A DNA stretch of 64,000 bases from assembly GCA_003490145.1 (NCBI GenBank), contig QULQ01000008.1, positions 62,327 to 126,326 of the forward strand, read 5' to 3'. The translations under genes and the position numbers were made by a program. Positions 61,177 to 64,000 of this stretch are shown here, piece by piece. This stretch comes from Lachnospiraceae bacterium OM04-12BH (GTDB taxonomy: Bacteria > Bacillota > Clostridia > Lachnospirales > Lachnospiraceae). The notes beneath the pieces are model-generated. The model was not told where the DNA came from and did not search any database. It worked only from the letters and a program-made list of their open reading frames with translations. Position 1 is the first letter of the stretch. Each line of letters begins with the position of its first letter.

Positions 61177-61900
61177 ATGAGTGAATTGATTAAGGCTGAT
61201 AATGAATATAAAGAGTGGATTGCCGGAATATCCACTGATTTTAGAAAAAGCCAAATCAGGGCTTCTATGAAGATAAATGATGAGATGCTAAGATTTTATT
61301 GGAATATTGGTAAGGGTATTTCATCTATGAGTGAACAGTTCGGATATGGAATGGGATTCTATAAAACGGTGAGTGATGATTTGAAATCCATTTTGCCAGA
61401 TGTGAAATCATTTTCTCCAACCAATTTAAAATATATGAGATACTTTTATGAGATGTATTCTGATGCAGTATTTTGTCCTCAGGTTGAGGACGAATTGATT
61501 ACAGATGCAAATCGTCCCCAAGTTGGGGATGATTTACAAATCATTTTTAGAATTCCATGGGGACATAACAAAATAATACTTGATAATTGCAAAGGAAATT
61601 CTGCAAAGGCATTGCTATGTAGTTGTAGAAATCAAGACAGGAAAATTTGATTCTTCTTATGCAGGTCAATTGGGAACTTATGTTGTAGCTGTTAATCATC
61701 AGATGAAAACAGAAGCTGATAATCCTACTTTGGGACTTCTGATTTGTAAAGATATGGATAAAGTAGAAGCCCAGTATGCATTAGAATCTACTAGCCAGCC
61801 ACTTGGTATTTCTAGTTATGAATTATCAAAACTTATACCAGAAGAGTTCAGAGGTAGTATGCCTACCATTGAAGAAATTGAGGCTGAATTAAATGAATAA
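61177..61900 (+). pseudogene. DUF1016 (YhcG-type) nuclease gene with internal deletion
   Basis: The first frame (61177-61650) holds the N-terminal DUF1016 domain (RASMKINDEMLRFYWNIGKGIS). The second frame (entered near 61590-61620) holds the PD-(D/E)XK C-terminal part (CYVVVEIKTGKF, YAGQLGTYVVAVNHQMK, LGISSYELSKLIPEEF). The middle of the usual protein is missing and the join is out of frame. YhcG proteins are linked to recombination and phage defence. This copy is probably inactive. Confidence 0.85.
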
Positions 61901-61942
61901 ATTTCAATTTGCAGAATTAAGAAAACTGGTAATTGTGAGGAG
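61901..61942 (+). repeat. Cassette-boundary repeat, full-length copy 20
   Basis: ATTTCAATTTGCAGAATTAA then GAAAACTGGTAATTGTGAGGAG begins on the base after a stop codon and ends in GAGGAG before the next ATG. It shares AGAATTAAGAAAA with copies 3 and 17. Confidence 0.75.
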
Positions 61943-61948
61943 AAAAGA

Positions 61949-62317
61949 ATGAATATAAAGCAATTTTGGAAAGCTGTTCTTGCTCAGGATGAGGAAGAAA
62001 TCAGAAAATATTTCCACAAGGATGCCTATGTAAATTGGCATTGTACCAACGAACATTTTACTGTGGATGAATATATTATTGCGAACTGTGAGTACCCTGG
62101 AGAATGGGATGGAATTATCGAACGGACAGAAATAGTAAATGAGTTAATTATCACCGTTACGCAAATCTATCCCAGGGATAAAAGTATTTCTTTCCATGTA
62201 ACATCCTTTATTCAAACAAAAGATGATAAAATCATAGCAATGGACGAATATTATGCCGATGATGGAAGTGCACCGCAGTGGAGATTGGACAAGCACATAG
62301 GAACATCTGTTAAATAA
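61949..62317 (+). CDS. NTF2-like (SnoaL/DUF4440-type) small protein
   Basis: A 122-aa soluble alpha+beta protein that starts FWKAVLAQDEEEIRKYFHKDAYVNWH and ends IAMDEYYADDGSAPQW, the pattern of NTF2-like cone folds. Members are small-molecule-binding or enzymatic, with no fixed role. GAGGAG from the repeat precedes the ATG. It is the last gene of the array. Confidence 0.8.
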   Translation: MNIKQFWKAVLAQDEEEIRKYFHKDAYVNWHCTNEHFTVDEYIIANCEYPGEWDGIIERTEIVNELIITVTQIYPRDKSISFHVTSFIQTKDDKIIAMDEYYADDGSAPQWRLDKHIGTSVK

Positions 62318-62377
62318 TTTTCAGTTGTGCGCCCAGCCTAAGACACAGGCAGGATATTGCTACTCGTTTTTCGCTGA

Positions 62378-62485
62378 GAAAAGGCTTTGAATCCGGATCG
62401 GTTTTTTGAACAGCTGACACCTCATGGATTGCGTCATACCTTTGCAACGAACTGTATCGAAAACGGAATGGAGCCTAAGAACTAG
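62378..62485 (+). pseudogene. Tyrosine recombinase fragment (HxxR box)
   Basis: About 35 codons read NPDRFFEQLTPHGLRHTFAT then NCIENGMEPKN before a stop. The HGLRHTFAT box is diagnostic of tyrosine recombinases; the rest of the catalytic domain, including the Tyr, is missing. It is a second integrase relic and lies at the right edge of the repeat-bearing region. It is not part of the fragment at 46896. Confidence 0.75.
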
Positions 62486-62580
62486 AAAATAGTGAAAAAA
62501 TAGTGAAATATTAATGGAAAAAGCTCTCCTTTTCGATTATATTCAGCTGCACCTTGTCTAAACATCATAATTCCTCCCAA

Positions 62581-63933
62581 TTAACCTTCCTCTTTCAACA
62601 AGTATCTTCTGGCTTTGCGTTCACCTTCTACCGATAAAATGCCATCATCTACCATTTCTTTGAGTATTCTCTTGACCGTTGAATCTGCAAGCCCTAACAG
62701 TTCTCTTGCCTCCATATTACTGATACTGCCATGTTCTTTTACATATTGAGCGATCACTTCTTGTCTATCAACTTTTATCGGCTTTTTATCGGCTTTTATC
62801 GGCTTTTTATCGGTTTTTTCTTCTGACCGATAAAAACATACCACAAATCCGGATTTCATTTTCTTAAATTCGTATCTTACTCCGGCAGCATCACAAGCTT
62901 CTGCAATACGCTTTAATCCAGTTCCAAAGCTCTCGATATCCTTTGAATAATAAAGCATTCGTGCAATCTTAGGATTTCTGCGAATCGGTCTTTCAGCCTT
63001 ATCAATAAAGTCTTGCGGCTCATATCCTTCCGGAAAAGCTCCGGGATTATAAATTTCAACCCTATCCTTATAAATTGCAACTTCATTACTCTGAGCAGAT
63101 GCATAATCCTTATGGCAAAACGAATTTAATAATGCCTCACGAATCGCATCCACCGGAATCTCAGGTATCTCCGTACGCTGTAAAGCTCCTGTAAATTCCA
63201 CTCTCCAATGAATATTGCTCCTAATATAGTTTTCAGCGATATCCACAAGTTTTAATACAGGTCCATGATGACGCTGGATATCATTAAATGTTAATCTCTC
63301 ATTGGTAGCAAAAATTGCCATCTGTACATCTTGTACAATATCATCACTGAATAATACCTTTCCTGCATTCAACAAAGAATCCCCATCTGTTAATTCCAAC
63401 TGATTCAAAACGGTCTTTTTATCAGTGTAAGAAATTGCGATTCTGCCTACCTCGTGTGCCTGTGTTGTATATTTCTTCAAAAGTTCCTCATCGATATCAT
63501 CAATCGTCTTATTGGATACCAGACTTTCCCAACGATTACCTTCTCTGCCACTACGCAACAGCAATTCCGTAATCTGTTCCGGCGACATGGTTAAATCCTC
63601 ATCAGCCACACGAATCTTTGCCACGCCATACGCAAAATAAGGGACTTGGTTCCCTTCAAATTTTACATGAATACAATCTCTACCATCTACCACCACTTTA
63701 TTGATTTCAGGATATATTTTGGGTTCAATAAAATTTTTGATTTTCTGGCTGACTTCACGCAATGATTCTTCTGTAACAACTTGTCCTATTACGGTTCCGT
63801 CAGGCTTTACGCCAAAATATAATTCTCCATGCTGATGTTTATTCAAAATTGCACAGATTGACAGTACTGCTTCTTTCAATTCCCCAGTGGACTTTTTAAA
63901 TTCCAATGTTTCCGTTTCAATACCTAAAATCAA
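62581..63933 (-). CDS. Schlafen/AlbA_2-type putative DNA-binding regulator with C-terminal HTH
   Basis: A 450-aa protein. It starts with an AlbA_2/Schlafen-like domain (ETETLEFKKSTGELKEAVLSICA, then GELYFGVKPDGTVIGQ). A middle HATPase_c_4-like region follows with ALLNSFCHKDYA, VEIYNPGAFPEG and ESFGTGLKRI, and a winged HTH (SISNMEARELLGLADSTVKRILKEM) closes it. Such proteins are called RecG-like or AlbA regulators; the role is unclear. The best start is TTG at 63933 with AAAGGGG upstream; ATGs at 63963 and 63981 lack such a site. A short tandem repeat encodes the KKPIK repeats near 62780-62820. Confidence 0.8.
   Translation of the reverse strand: MILGIETETLEFKKSTGELKEAVLSICAILNKHQHGELYFGVKPDGTVIGQVVTEESLREVSQKIKNFIEPKIYPEINKVVVDGRDCIHVKFEGNQVPYFAYGVAKIRVADEDLTMSPEQITELLLRSGREGNRWESLVSNKTIDDIDEELLKKYTTQAHEVGRIAISYTDKKTVLNQLELTDGDSLLNAGKVLFSDDIVQDVQMAIFATNERLTFNDIQRHHGPVLKLVDIAENYIRSNIHWRVEFTGALQRTEIPEIPVDAIREALLNSFCHKDYASAQSNEVAIYKDRVEIYNPGAFPEGYEPQDFIDKAERPIRRNPKIARMLYYSKDIESFGTGLKRIAEACDAAGVRYEFKKMKSGFVVCFYRSEEKTDKKPIKADKKPIKVDRQEVIAQYVKEHGSISNMEARELLGLADSTVKRILKEMVDDGILSVEGERKARRYLLKEEG
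62778..62816. repeat. In-frame tandem repeat within the Schlafen-type gene
   Basis: Alternating TTTTATCGGC and TTTTTATCGGC units give two 18-bp-type repeats that encode DKKPIKADKKPIKVD in the linker before the HTH. Copy number could vary without breaking the frame. Confidence 0.6.
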
Positions 63934-64000
63934 ATCACTAACCCCTTTACTGCATTTCTTCATATAGTCATTATTGTGCATCTATGACTAAATTCTATGA

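Noticed and set aside
39266..62340. A classical integron attC array
   Set aside because: The conserved ends do not fit RYYYAAC and GTTRRRY, and no IntI-like gene is in the window. It is reported as a different, unnamed repeat-punctuated array.
62778..62816. Short regular repeats suggestive of a mini CRISPR array
   Set aside because: The units are contiguous without spacers and lie in frame inside a coding gene.

Overview
The window looks like a chromosomal segment from a gut Firmicute of the family Lachnospiraceae (Blautia/Dorea/Mediterraneibacter-like; the genus is a guess). The reasons are strong GGAGG ribosome binding sites, sigma-A promoters, T-box control of the trp operon, a YesN/YesM two-component pair beside a sugar ABC transporter, a stand-alone murG, DUF4358, and DUF1538 linked to a PII protein. 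I see no rRNA, tRNA or CRISPR array.

Left part (1-39 kb), ordinary chromosome with moderate GC. The end of a sugar ABC permease and a GH32 fructosidase are followed by an L-arabinose cluster: araR, araA, an FGGY ribulokinase-type kinase and araD. Next come a YesN/YesM-type two-component system and a YtfQRT-YjfF-type furanose ABC importer with two substrate-binding lipoproteins. After that lie a DUF1538 membrane protein with a tandem PII protein, an SGNH/MBOAT O-acylation pair with DUF4358, murG, a TSCPD protein, a HAD phosphatase, a YwlG-family protein, an Rpn-type nuclease, pgi and a 2-hydroxyacid dehydrogenase. The complete trpEGDCFBA operon sits behind a UGG-specifier T-box. A GH31 glucosidase and an RlmI-like rRNA methyltransferase close this part.

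Right part (39.2-64 kb), accessory and mostly AT-rich. Many small unrelated genes on the + strand (GNATs, alpha/beta hydrolases, CPBP proteases, SdpI, DUF3784, RelBE-type toxin-antitoxin, flavodoxin-like reductase, methyltransferase, VanZ, SGNH hydrolase, serpin, NTF2-like) are separated by copies of one short intergenic sequence family. Its core is AACTTC-AAGTTTGTAGAATTAAG-AAAATCGGAAGTTGT, leading into the next ribosome binding site. Several genes are broken (two single-base homopolymer frameshifts, one internal deletion, truncations), and two C-terminal tyrosine-recombinase fragments lie in or at the edge of the array. I read this as a repeat-punctuated gene-cassette array, integron-like in layout but without a classical attC site or an intact integrase here. 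It also carries a MarR/radical-SAM/radical-SAM trio matching the 'radical SAM mobile pair' of genome annotation.

A block at about 49.4-57.1 kb interrupts the array and looks derived from an integrative element: a hairpin-rich stretch, a CHC2 primase fragment, an AbiEi/AbiEii pair, and an OmpR-type two-component system next to a lantibiotic-protection-type ABC operon. That operon is preceded by four 8-bp direct repeats at exact 11-bp spacing. A DUF6061-like gene and a symmetric set of CCCTTRT motifs end the block. The window ends with a Schlafen/AlbA-type putative transcriptional regulator on the minus strand.
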